Origin: Evansella cellulosilytica DSM 2522
GTDB taxonomy: Bacteria; Bacillota; Bacilli; Bacillales; Salisediminibacteriaceae
Length of the DNA: 64,000 bases
Direction of reading: 5' to 3'
Assembly: GCF_000177235.2 (NCBI RefSeq)
Contig: NC_014829.1
Location: forward strand, 1,922,001-1,986,000
Every line of letters starts with the position of its first letter. The first letter of the stretch is position 1. The notes under the pieces were generated by a model that saw nothing but the letters and a program-made list of their open reading frames with translations, did no database searches and was not told the DNA's origin. Below are positions 8,843 to 17,473 of this stretch, in pieces. Made by a program: the position numbers and the translations under genes.

Positions 8843-9102
8843 AAAGGTAAAAAAGTATAACTGATGACAGTGGATGATTCCCGTCGTTCGTACTAGCGTA
8901 AAGAGCACTTTTAGCATAGATTTTGTTATATTTATTAGCTTGGCTACACTACAGGCGGACGCTTTCCACGGGCAAGGCTTCAAGAGGGATTGAAGAGGTC
9001 GATACATTTTACAAAAACTGCCTCTAAAAAAGACGTTAATATAATTACATGTTAAAACGTTTTTCTTAGGCGTGTCATTTAAGCTGGAAGAGGTGAAAAT
9101 CT
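8843..9102. repeat. Intergenic stretch with an old repeat fragment
   Basis: No gene is visible here. At 8954-8982, GGACGCTTTCCACGGGC resembles the reverse complement of the GCCCACGGAAAGCG segment in the 391-bp element at 44792-45182, so this is probably a decayed partial copy of the same intergenic repeat family. The last 20 bases hold the AGAGGTG ribosome binding site for the next gene. Confidence 0.5.
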
Positions 9103-10071
9103 TTGTTTAGGATAGGTTACAGAACTGTTAAAACGGCATTAGGTGCTGCAATTGCAATCGCAATTGCTTACTATTTAAAGTTAGATTTTTATGCTTCTGC
9201 AGGAATCATAACAATTCTATGTATTCAGAAAACGAGAAGGCAATCCATTAAAATCTCTTGGGAAAGATTGTTAGCATGTGTGGTTGGATTATTGTATGCA
9301 AGCATTCTTTTTGAACTATTTGGATATAATCCAATTACGATTGCAATCTTGTTATTATTATTTATCCCAACTACCGTTGTTTTAAAAGCACAAGAGGGAA
9401 TTGCAACGAGCTCTGTTATTATTTTACATGTTTTTACATCTGGATATGTGAGTACGTCGCTCATTGTAAATGAATTAGCTATTATCGTAATTGGTATAGG
9501 CTGTGCATTGCTGATGAATGTTTACATGCCTAGTGTTGAACGTGAATTACAAAAACAGCAGCAGGCAGTAGAACGATTATTCTCAAAAATTTTCCATGAA
9601 TTTGCTGTTTATATTCGTTACGGTGATCGAAACTGGGACGGAAAGGAAATTACGGAAGTAGCTAAAATACTTCAAGATGCAAAAAATACAGCATTGAATA
9701 ACGTAGAAAATCATATTTTACGCTACAATGACCAATACTATCACTACTTCAAAATGAGAGAGAAGCAACTGGATATTATTGAACGAATGATGCCACTCCT
9801 AACTTCGATTGAGATACAAGTAAAACAAGGAGAAATGCTTGGTGGTTTCATGGAGGAACTAAGTGAAGGTGTCACACCTAAAAATACAGCTACACTGTAT
9901 TTAGAAAAGCTTGAAATCTTAAGAAAAAAATATAAAGAAATGCCTTTGCCACATGCAAGGGATGAGTTTGAAACACGTTCTGCATTATTGTATCTAGCAT
10001 ATGAAATAGAGCAATACCTGCTCGTTAAACAACAATTTCAGCCAGTACAAAACTATTCGGTATTCAGGTGA
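9103..10071 (+). CDS. Aromatic acid exporter family membrane protein (YqjA-like)
   Basis: The 322-residue protein has five or so N-terminal membrane helices in the first 150 residues (for example TALGAAIAIAIAYYL and AIAILLLLFIPTTVV). The YGYNP/TVVLKAQEG type signature of the ArAE_1 family lies between helices. A long soluble helical C-terminal domain follows from about residue 155. Family members are thought to export aromatic carboxylates, but the substrate here cannot be read from sequence. Translation starts at TTG 9103, eight bases after AGAGGTG. Its position next to brxB and the methylmalonyl-CoA genes agrees with B. subtilis yqjA. Confidence 0.82.
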   Translation: MFRIGYRTVKTALGAAIAIAIAYYLKLDFYASAGIITILCIQKTRRQSIKISWERLLACVVGLLYASILFELFGYNPITIAILLLLFIPTTVVLKAQEGIATSSVIILHVFTSGYVSTSLIVNELAIIVIGIGCALLMNVYMPSVERELQKQQQAVERLFSKIFHEFAVYIRYGDRNWDGKEITEVAKILQDAKNTALNNVENHILRYNDQYYHYFKMREKQLDIIERMMPLLTSIEIQVKQGEMLGGFMEELSEGVTPKNTATLYLEKLEILRKKYKEMPLPHARDEFETRSALLYLAYEIEQYLLVKQQFQPVQNYSVFR

Positions 10072-10148
10072 ATAATTGCTGAACCATTTGTTACTACTAA
10101 GATTACATGAAAAAATTATCAAGTCATCTATAGAAGGTAGTGAAGCAG

Positions 10149-10664
10149 ATGAAGTTTATTTTACTTTCTCTAATGTTAATTACTTCACCAATTTGGCCAA
10201 TTGGAACAAATCCAACAGTAGGTGATCCTTATATTATTGTAAACAAATCAACAAATGAGTTAGCTTTTATTATTGAAGGGGAAGTGCGGCAAATATATGA
10301 AATTGCAACAGGTAAAACAAATGAACATACTCCGGAGGGAGAGTATAACATCATTGTAAAAGCGGTTGACCCGTATTATCGGAAAAAAGATATCGAAGGT
10401 GGAGATAAGAATAACCCACTAGGAACAAGATGGATTGGTTTTGATGCTGAGGAAACGGATGGTAGAACGTATGGTATACACGGAACAAACAATCCCGATT
10501 CAATTGGACAATACGTTACTTTAGGTTGCATAAGGCTAAAAAATGAAGATGTTGAGATACTCTACGACCAAGTGCCAATTGGGATGAAAATTTTAGTGGC
10601 ATCAACCGATAAGACATTTGAAGAATTAGGGAGAGAGCGAGGAGCTATTGCAAAACAAGATTAA
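10149..10664 (+). CDS. L,D-transpeptidase, YkuD domain
   Basis: This is an exported enzyme that would cross-link or modify peptidoglycan using a catalytic cysteine. The protein has 171 residues with an N-terminal hydrophobic segment (FILLSLMLITSPIW), probably a signal peptide. The YkuD domain covers about 27-160. Its active site is HGTNNPDSIG (His111) followed by TLGCIRL (Cys127). The usual S-H-G-C core is T-L-G-C here, a small deviation. An in-frame GTG at 10140 overlaps the Shine-Dalgarno GAAGGTAG, so ATG 10149 is preferred. Confidence 0.85.
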   Translation: MKFILLSLMLITSPIWPIGTNPTVGDPYIIVNKSTNELAFIIEGEVRQIYEIATGKTNEHTPEGEYNIIVKAVDPYYRKKDIEGGDKNNPLGTRWIGFDAEETDGRTYGIHGTNNPDSIGQYVTLGCIRLKNEDVEILYDQVPIGMKILVASTDKTFEELGRERGAIAKQD

Positions 10665-10711
10665 GTAGGTAAGGGTAATGTTGAATAGGAGATCCCTATG
10701 AACGCTTTTAA

Positions 10712-10754
10712 AAGGGTGACTCAAAAGGAAAATAACCTTTTTTGAGTCACCCTT
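10712..10754 (+). terminator. Bidirectional terminator (TGACTCAAAAGG family)
   Basis: AAGGGTGACTCAAAAGG pairs with CCTTTTTTGAGTCACCCTT. It lies between the L,D-transpeptidase gene and the oppositely oriented prli42, so it may serve both. Confidence 0.8.
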
Positions 10755-10763
10755 ATTTTATAT

Positions 10764-10853
10764 TTAGAAAGCTGCAATTCCAGTGAATACTGTACCAATA
10801 AACATAATTGCTATCATGATATAAATAATAAGTTTACGGTATTTACGGGGCAT
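10764..10853 (-). CDS. prli42: Stressosome-associated microprotein Prli42
   Basis: A 29-residue membrane microprotein, MPRKYRKLIIYIMIAIMFIG then TVFTGIAAF. A basic start, one hydrophobic helix and the final small-residue/F tail match Prli42, the peptide that anchors the stressosome to the membrane in Listeria and is conserved in Bacillus. The start at 10853 has GGGAGGT seven bases upstream. The frame remains open further upstream, but this ribosome binding site and the family length decide the start. It is convergent with the L,D-transpeptidase and divergent from the mutase gene. Confidence 0.82.
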   Translation of the reverse strand: MPRKYRKLIIYIMIAIMFIGTVFTGIAAF

Positions 10854-11021
10854 AACATTTACCTCCCTTAAACAGTTACTATACCTTATTTTACTGCTTG
10901 TCTTGGTGATTGGCAAGTGTAAGTCGGTAATTACCATTGAAATATTGGAATTGTAATAAATAAGTAAAAGAAGCAGTAAATATATATAAGAGTGTAAGAC
11001 GTGATAGATAGGGGGAGAAAT

Positions 11022-12644
11022 GTGACGAGTAAAAATGATGAGAGGGAATGCTGGAATGATAAGGAAGAGGGAGAGATACAATACGAACCGCAATTTGATA
11101 CTACTTCAAAAATTCCTGTTGAACGTATTTATGTTCCAGCATTAACAGATGAGTATATAGAGAAAATAGGACTCCCTGGTGAGTATCCGTATACACGTGG
11201 AATAAGGCGAACAATGTACAGGGAGAAGTTGTGGACAATGCGCCAATATGCAGGATATGGATCGGCTAGAGAAACAAATGAACGGTTCCATTATTTATTA
11301 GATCAAGGACAAACAGGATTATCCGTAGCTTTTGATCTACCTACGCAAATTGGCTACGACTCTGATGACGAGATGGCACATGGTGAAGTAGGTAAAGTTG
11401 GTGTTGCCATTGATTCATTAGCAGATATGGAAGTATTATTTAGTAATATTGCTCTTAATAAAGTTAGCACTTCAATGACAATAAATGCCACTGCCCCTAT
11501 ATTGTTAGCGATGTACATTGTTGTAGCTGAAAAGCAAGGTGTTTCACCTTCACAATTAAGAGGGACGATTCAAAATGATATTTTAAAAGAGTACATCGCT
11601 CGAGGAACATACATTTATCCCCCTAAATCATCCATGAAACTCACTACAGACATATTTCAATATTGTACAAAACATTTGCCGAAATTTAACACGATTAGTA
11701 TTAGTGGCTATCATATGAGGGAAGCAGGTGCTACGGCTGATCAAGAGCTTGCTTTTACATTAGCAAATGCCATGGCGTATGTAGATGCTGCGCTAGCTGT
11801 TGGATTAAACATTGATTCATTTGCACCAAGGCTGGCCTTTTTTTTCAATGGTCATAACGATTTTTTTGAAGAGATAGCAAAATTCAGAGCCGCTAGACGT
11901 ATGTGGGCTAAAATAATGAAAGAAAAATATGGAGCAAGAAACGAGAAAAGCCTCCAGATGCGGTTTCATACGCAAGTAGCTGGATCCACATTAACCGCAC
12001 AACAGCCGGATAATAATATCATTCGAGTATCTATCCAAGCACTTGCTGCTGTATTAGGGGGGACACAAAGTCTCCACACAAATGCTAAAGATGAAGCGTT
12101 AGCTTTACCATCTGAGGAATCAGCAAGAATTGCTTTAAGAACACAACAAATTATCGCTCACGAAACAAGTGTTACGAGCACGGTCGACCCATTAGGAGGG
12201 TCATATTTTATAGAGTCTTTAACCGATGAAATAGAGAAGAGAGCAAATTCATATATACAAGAAATTGAAGATGTGGGAGGGGCAGTATTAGCTGTTGAAC
12301 AGCAATATATGCAAAAACATATACAGCGTTCGGCATATGAAATGCAAAAAAAAATGGAGAGACATGAGCAGATTATTGTTGGTGTTAACAAATATGAAAT
12401 AGAGGAAGAAAGAGAACAACAATTACAAAGAGTGAAAGAAGAAATTGTTGAAGAACAATTACTGTCCATTCAGCAAATTAAGGCATCACGAAATAATAAA
12501 GAAGTAATTCGACTACTAAAAGAATTAAAAGGAGCTGCACATAATTCAGATAATCTGTTACCGCACATCATTAATGCTGTTAGAGCTTATGCTACTGTCG
12601 GGGAAATATCAAATGCGTTGAGAGATGTGTTTGGAGAATACTAG
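11022..12644 (+). CDS. Methylmalonyl-CoA mutase large (catalytic) subunit
   Basis: The adenosylcobalamin enzyme interconverts methylmalonyl-CoA and succinyl-CoA. This 540-residue protein has only the TIM-barrel substrate domain; the B12-binding domain is in the next gene. RQYAGYG has Tyr76 and [10 protein letters not shown] has Arg194. These correspond to the Tyr and Arg that bind the methylmalonyl carboxylate, whereas isobutyryl-CoA mutase has Phe and Gln there, so methylmalonyl-CoA is the likely substrate. Other family motifs are [28 protein letters not shown] and TQSLHTN. GTG 11001 is in frame, but AGGGGGAG fits GTG 11022. Confidence 0.9.
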   Translation: MTSKNDERECWNDKEEGEIQYEPQFDTTSKIPVERIYVPALTDEYIEKIGLPGEYPYTRGIRRTMYREKLWTMRQYAGYGSARETNERFHYLLDQGQTGLSVAFDLPTQIGYDSDDEMAHGEVGKVGVAIDSLADMEVLFSNIALNKVSTSMTINATAPILLAMYIVVAEKQGVSPSQLRGTIQNDILKEYIARGTYIYPPKSSMKLTTDIFQYCTKHLPKFNTISISGYHMREAGATADQELAFTLANAMAYVDAALAVGLNIDSFAPRLAFFFNGHNDFFEEIAKFRAARRMWAKIMKEKYGARNEKSLQMRFHTQVAGSTLTAQQPDNNIIRVSIQALAAVLGGTQSLHTNAKDEALALPSEESARIALRTQQIIAHETSVTSTVDPLGGSYFIESLTDEIEKRANSYIQEIEDVGGAVLAVEQQYMQKHIQRSAYEMQKKMERHEQIIVGVNKYEIEEEREQQLQRVKEEIVEEQLLSIQQIKASRNNKEVIRLLKELKGAAHNSDNLLPHIINAVRAYATVGEISNALRDVFGEY

Positions 12645-12661
12645 ATAGGTGGTGTATCCAT

Positions 12662-13504
12662 GTGAGAAAAATTCGTGTGTTAATCGCAAAGCCTGGACTA
12701 GATGGACATGATAGAGGAGCCTTAGTTATATCTCAAGCTCTACGTGATGCAGGTATGGAAGTAATTTATACAGGACTTAGGCAAACACCAAAACAAATTG
12801 TATATGCAGCAATCCAAGAAGATGTAGATGTTATCGGACTATCTAGTTTATCTGGAGCTCATAATATAGTTTTTCCGAAAATCTTAAATTTACTGAGAGA
12901 ACAACAGGCAGATGATATTCTCGTAATTGGTGGTGGAGTAATTCCGAAAGAAGACATTGATAAGCTAGAGGCCCAAGGTGTCGCAAAAATATTTACACCT
13001 GGTACGCAAATGAAAACAGTAGTTTCCTTTATAGAAAATGCCATTAATAAGATGAAGCACAAAGATTTTAAACATAATATGAAAAAGCCAAAAGGAATAG
13101 ACCATATTGGAATAGCGGTCAAATCGATAGAAAAAACACTTCCGTTTTATTTGGATACATTTGACTTAAGAGTAGATAAAATAGTGGAAGTTTCATCACA
13201 AAAAGTGAAGGTCGCTTTTATAGAAATTGGTGACACTAAGTTAGAATTTTTGGAACCGCTTACAAAGGATAGTCCAATTGCAACGTTTATCGATAAAAGA
13301 GGAGAGGGATTACATCATATTGCTTTTAGTGTACTGAATATTGATGACAGATTAGAGCAATTAAAGAAAGAGGGAATTCAAGCTATTGATGAAGCTCCCC
13401 ATATAGGTGCTGCTGGTTATCCTATCGCATTTTTACATCCGAGTAATGCAAATAATGTCCTTATTGAGCTATGTGAAAAAGAGCTTCACAAAGGAGAAAA
13501 ATAA
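12662..13504 (+). CDS. Fusion of mutase B12-binding domain and methylmalonyl-CoA epimerase
   Basis: This 280-residue protein joins two functions. Residues 1-130 are the cobalamin-binding subunit of the mutase, with DGHDRG (14-19, His16 the axial ligand), SSLSGAH and GGGVIP. After a lysine-rich linker (about 131-144), residues 145-275 are a VOC-fold methylmalonyl-CoA epimerase with candidate metal ligands His148, Glu195 or Glu198, His218/219 and Glu269. The internal ATG near 13079 has no ribosome binding site, so a separate epimerase start is unlikely. Translation starts at GTG 12662 after AGGTGG. The protein would supply both the missing half of the upstream mutase and the epimerase step. Confidence 0.88.
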   Translation: MRKIRVLIAKPGLDGHDRGALVISQALRDAGMEVIYTGLRQTPKQIVYAAIQEDVDVIGLSSLSGAHNIVFPKILNLLREQQADDILVIGGGVIPKEDIDKLEAQGVAKIFTPGTQMKTVVSFIENAINKMKHKDFKHNMKKPKGIDHIGIAVKSIEKTLPFYLDTFDLRVDKIVEVSSQKVKVAFIEIGDTKLEFLEPLTKDSPIATFIDKRGEGLHHIAFSVLNIDDRLEQLKKEGIQAIDEAPHIGAAGYPIAFLHPSNANNVLIELCEKELHKGEK

Positions 13505-15039
13505 TGGATATTTATGAAAAAATGAATGAGTTGTATGATAAAAGGAGAAAAGTCGAGCTCGGAGGAGGGGATAATAGGATACAAAAGCAGCGTGAAAAAG
13601 GGAAGCTAACTGCTAGAGAAAGAATAGCTACTTTATTAGATGAAAATACTTTTGTAGAATTATATCCTTTTATAGCACAAAGACATGAAGGGGTGTATGT
13701 CGATAATGGTGAAGGTGTTGTAACAGGTTATGGAAAGATTAATGAAAGGCTAGTGTTTTTATTTGCTCAAGATTTTACTGTTTACGGAGGAGCTTTAGGA
13801 GAAATGCATGCAAGAAAAATAACCCAGATGATGGATTTAGCGATGAAGAATAGAGCACCAATCATAGGATTAAACGATTCTGGAGGGGCGAGAATACAAG
13901 AAGGGGTGCTCTCTTTAGATGGGTATGGTCATGTGTTTTACCGGAATGCTATTTATTCAGGTGTTATTCCACAAATATCTGTTATCATGGGTCCTTGTGC
14001 AGGTGGTGCTGTTTATTCACCAGCTATTACTGACTTTGTCATTATGGTGGAAGAAACAAGTCAAATGTTCATTACTGGCCCTAAAGTAATTGAAGCCGTT
14101 ACGAATGAAACGATATCTGCTAATGAACTAGGAGGAGCGAAAATCCATAGCAGTAAAAGTGGAAATGCACATTTTTCATGTAAAACGGAGGAAGAGGCGT
14201 TACAAAAGGTGAGACAATTATTATGTTATTTACCTCAAAATAATGAAGAGATGCCGCCATCAATACAATCAAAGAAAAAGGAAGACGTACTTTATGATTT
14301 ACCCGAAAGTGTTCCTATTGATCCTATGTTGACCTATGATATAAAAAAAGTAATCAAACAAGTAGTCGATGACGATAGTTTTCTAGAAATACATGAGCTG
14401 TTTGCTAAAAATGCGGTCATCGGCTTTGCTAGGCTAAAAGGACAATCAATTGGGATTGTAGCAAACCAACCAAAAGTAAAGGCAGGTAGTTTGGATATTG
14501 ATTCGTCAGATAAAATTGCCCGTTTTATCCGCTTTTGCAATTGTTTCCATATACCGTTAATTACTTTTGAGGATGTAACTGGTTTTTTCCCAGGGGTGAA
14601 CGAAGAGCATGGTGGTATCATTCGACATGGTGCAAAAATATTATACGCATATTCAGAAGCAACGATACCAAAAGTAACTGTTATATTGCGAAAAGCATAT
14701 GGAGGAGCATATGTTGCTTTAAATAGTAAAGCAATTGGTGCCGATATCGTTTTAGCTTGGCCGAATGCAGAAATTGCTGTTATGGGGCCGCATGGAGCAG
14801 TAAACGTGCTGTACTCAAAAGAAATAATTCATAGTAGTAATCCAGAAGAAGTAAGAAAGAAAAAAATAGAAGAATATCGAACAAAATACACGAACCCATA
14901 TATTGCAGCTGCAAATGGCATGGTCGATGATATTATAGACCCTAGGGAAACAAGAGTAAAACTAATACAGTGTATGGAAATGTTAAAGGAAAAAACAGAT
15001 CAAAGACCAAATAGAAAGCATGGGAACATTCCTTTATAA
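13504..15039 (+). CDS. Propionyl-CoA/methylmalonyl-CoA carboxylase carboxyltransferase subunit (YqjD-like)
   Basis: A 511-residue carboxyltransferase with two crotonase-like halves. It moves a carboxyl group between biotin and propionyl-CoA. The N-half oxyanion motif DSGGARIQEG is near 121-130, followed by GPCAGGAVYSP near 161-171. The C-half has FEDVTGFFPG and GGAYVALNSKAIGAD. The ATG overlaps the upstream stop (TAATG) with AAAGGAG before it, implying translational coupling. No biotin carboxylase or biotin carrier gene is present here, as in B. subtilis yqjC-yqjD, so partners must be encoded elsewhere, or the enzyme acts differently. Confidence 0.9.
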   Translation: MDIYEKMNELYDKRRKVELGGGDNRIQKQREKGKLTARERIATLLDENTFVELYPFIAQRHEGVYVDNGEGVVTGYGKINERLVFLFAQDFTVYGGALGEMHARKITQMMDLAMKNRAPIIGLNDSGGARIQEGVLSLDGYGHVFYRNAIYSGVIPQISVIMGPCAGGAVYSPAITDFVIMVEETSQMFITGPKVIEAVTNETISANELGGAKIHSSKSGNAHFSCKTEEEALQKVRQLLCYLPQNNEEMPPSIQSKKKEDVLYDLPESVPIDPMLTYDIKKVIKQVVDDDSFLEIHELFAKNAVIGFARLKGQSIGIVANQPKVKAGSLDIDSSDKIARFIRFCNCFHIPLITFEDVTGFFPGVNEEHGGIIRHGAKILYAYSEATIPKVTVILRKAYGGAYVALNSKAIGADIVLAWPNAEIAVMGPHGAVNVLYSKEIIHSSNPEEVRKKKIEEYRTKYTNPYIAAANGMVDDIIDPRETRVKLIQCMEMLKEKTDQRPNRKHGNIPL

Positions 15040-15110
15040 TTACAACAAGAAGATTTTGCCTATATTTTTTGTTACAATACGATATGACTATAATCATGGA
15101 GGCTACAGGA

Positions 15111-16232
15111 ATGGTAAATGAACAAAGAATAGTAAAGGAATTTTTAGAATTAGTTCAAGTTGATTCTGAAACAAAATATGAACGTGAAATTGCAGATGTA
15201 TTAATTAGAAAATTTGAATCACTTGGTGTTCATGTGAGAGAAGATGATACGATGAATGAAACAGATCATGGTGCAGGTAATTTAATTTGTACGTTAGAGG
15301 GAAATAGTGATGGTGATACTATTTATTTTACGTCCCATATGGATACGGTTGTACCTGGTGTAGGAATTAACCCAGTGGTTGAGAATGGCTATATAAAATC
15401 AGATGGTACGACAATACTGGGAGCAGATGATAAAGCAGGGTTAGCTGCTATGATAGAGGCAATTCGTGTCTTAAAGGAGCAAAAGTTGGCACATGCAACA
15501 ATACAATTTATTATTACTGTAGGAGAGGAATCTGGTTTAGTAGGAGCAAAAGCGCTTAATAAAAATAATTTAATTGCGAAGTATGGATTTGCTTTAGACA
15601 GTGATGGTAAAGTAGGTTCAATTATTGTAGCTGCCCCTAATCAGTCTAAATTACAGATTACAGTGTATGGAAAAACTGCGCATGCAGGTGTAGCCCCAGA
15701 AAAGGGAGTTTCTGCAATAACGATTGCCTCACGAGCAATTTCTCACATGCCGTTAGGGAGAATTGATGAGGAGACAACCGCTAATATTGGACGTATCGAA
15801 GGTGGAACACAAACAAACATCGTTTGTGATAAAGTACATATTTTAGCAGAAGCCCGTTCTCTCGTGAAGGAAAAACTACAAAAACAAGTAACTGCCATGA
15901 AAGAGGCATTTGAACAAGCTGCTTCTGATATGGGAGGAAACGTGGAGGTAATTATACAGGAAATGTATCCTGGTTTTAAACATGGAGAAGGAGATCAAGT
16001 AGTTGAAGTAGCTAAAAATGCAATTGCTGCTATTGGAAGAGAGCCGAACCTCCTACAAAGTGGCGGAGGAAGTGATGCGAATATTATCGCAGGATTTGGT
16101 ATTCCAACGATCAATCTAGGTATTGGTTACGAAGAAATTCACACGACGAACGAGAAGCTATCCATTGAAGAGTTAGTGAAAACGGCTCAATTAGTCGTTC
16201 AAATTTGTAGGCAAGCAGTTACAGTAAAATAA
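15111..16232 (+). CDS. M20 family metallopeptidase, tripeptidase-like (YqjE)
   Basis: A 373-residue dinuclear zinc peptidase of the PepT-like type. Metal and catalytic motifs in order are SHMDTV (His and catalytic Asp, near 79-84), GADDKAG (near 105), VGEESGLVG (near 137-145), an alpha/beta dimerisation insert, and the final ligand His in IHTTNEK. An upstream in-frame TTG at 15069 lacks a ribosome binding site; GGAGG at 15098-15102 fits ATG 15111. It follows the carboxyltransferase as in B. subtilis yqjD-yqjE. The substrate cannot be fixed from sequence. Confidence 0.9.
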   Translation: MVNEQRIVKEFLELVQVDSETKYEREIADVLIRKFESLGVHVREDDTMNETDHGAGNLICTLEGNSDGDTIYFTSHMDTVVPGVGINPVVENGYIKSDGTTILGADDKAGLAAMIEAIRVLKEQKLAHATIQFIITVGEESGLVGAKALNKNNLIAKYGFALDSDGKVGSIIVAAPNQSKLQITVYGKTAHAGVAPEKGVSAITIASRAISHMPLGRIDEETTANIGRIEGGTQTNIVCDKVHILAEARSLVKEKLQKQVTAMKEAFEQAASDMGGNVEVIIQEMYPGFKHGEGDQVVEVAKNAIAAIGREPNLLQSGGGSDANIIAGFGIPTINLGIGYEEIHTTNEKLSIEELVKTAQLVVQICRQAVTVK

Positions 16233-16241
16233 ATGAAGAAG

Positions 16242-16284
16242 AGGATGACACAAAAGGTCGAAACTTTACCTTTTGTGTCATCCT
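16242..16284 (+). terminator. Perfect 17-bp hairpin terminator (TGACTCAAAAGG family)
   Basis: AGGATGACACAAAAGGT and ACCTTTTGTGTCATCCT are exact inverted copies across an 8-9 base loop. It lies between the convergent yqjE-like and phnD-like genes. Confidence 0.85.
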
Positions 16285-16312
16285 AGCACATACTGAACAC
16301 CGTGTGTATCGT

Positions 16313-17260
16313 TTAGAAGTGTTCAGGAAATAGCCGGTGAACGTCTCTTACTATATCGTAATCGCTATCTTCAGCTTCAGCGATACCTGTCCAAGTATAT
16401 ACCTCTTGCATAATTCCTATCATTTCTTCATCGTCATTAAATGAAAGGAAGATTTCCTCAATTTGATCTATCAGTTCTTGAGGTAACGTTGTGTCAACAG
16501 AAATTGTATCATTTGGTATAGGGTCTGTGAAGTCTAGTTGAACTAATTCATCATAAACTTCAGGATAATCATCTGCTATCGTGTCTCTTGCGTCTTCAAA
16601 TGAAGTAACAACATCTGCATTACCTTCCAGGAGCTGAAGCATAGCGTTATCATGAGAACCTGCTTGAATGAGCTCAGAAAAGTGGGTATTAACATCTTCT
16701 ACACCGTAATCATTCATTAATTGTGCTGCAGGGAATAGGAAGCCGCTAGTGGATGCTATGTCCGCAAATGCCCATACTCTTCCTTCGAGATCCTCTATAG
16801 ATTCAATATCAGAGTCTGCTCTTACTGTATACTGGGCTCGGTATGAATCTTCTCCATTTCTAATCGACTTTAAAATCACATCGATGTTATCATAACGATC
16901 TGTTGCTAGCACATACCCAAAAGGGTTTAAAAAGCCAATTTGTACTTGGTTGTTCCCCATTGCTTCAATAAGCCCAGTGAAGTTTGTCATCACTCTTCCG
17001 TCTACCGGAATACCAAGCTCTTCAGAAAGACGATCGGCAAGTGGTGCAGCTGTATCAGCTATTTTATCGGAGTCTTGTGATGGTACAAAGCCCATTATGA
17101 GCTCATCTGGCATTTCGATATCATCGGTAGCGCTATCTTCTGTGGTGTCTTCCATGTCAGTAGTGTCTTCACCAGGAACAGGTTCTTCATCCACTGTACC
17201 ACAGGCTGTGAAAACTGTAGTAAGTGCAATTAATGCTGTTAAAGTTAATTGTTTTTTCAT
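16313..17260 (-). CDS. Phosphate/phosphite/phosphonate ABC transporter binding lipoprotein, orphan
   Basis: A 315-residue PhnD-type substrate-binding protein. The lipobox VFTAC puts the lipidated Cys at 20, followed by an acidic Asp/Glu/Thr linker up to about 48. The family core follows: MGFVPSQDSDKI near 56, NQVQIGFLNPFGYVLA near 100, and FADIASTSGFLFPA near 165. The very acidic composition suits an extracellular protein of a salt- or alkali-adapted organism. No ATPase or permease gene is nearby, so the ligand and transporter are unknown. AAGGAGT precedes the ATG. Confidence 0.87.
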   Translation of the reverse strand: MKKQLTLTALIALTTVFTACGTVDEEPVPGEDTTDMEDTTEDSATDDIEMPDELIMGFVPSQDSDKIADTAAPLADRLSEELGIPVDGRVMTNFTGLIEAMGNNQVQIGFLNPFGYVLATDRYDNIDVILKSIRNGEDSYRAQYTVRADSDIESIEDLEGRVWAFADIASTSGFLFPAAQLMNDYGVEDVNTHFSELIQAGSHDNAMLQLLEGNADVVTSFEDARDTIADDYPEVYDELVQLDFTDPIPNDTISVDTTLPQELIDQIEEIFLSFNDDEEMIGIMQEVYTWTGIAEAEDSDYDIVRDVHRLFPEHF

Positions 17261-17473
17261 ACTAAAATACTCCTTACCTCATTTTTTTAAGTCAATTAGT
17301 ACTATAACCAATTTATAACGTCTTGATTCTCATTTTTCTCATCATTGATTATTAATTAATATAAGTTTTGCAAAGGTGAAGAGGCTATATATAATTTGAT
17401 ATATATTGTTCCGTGATATAATAATAGAAACAAATCCCACAATTTGAAGTGGTTTAACAGTAGGTGAATGTAA

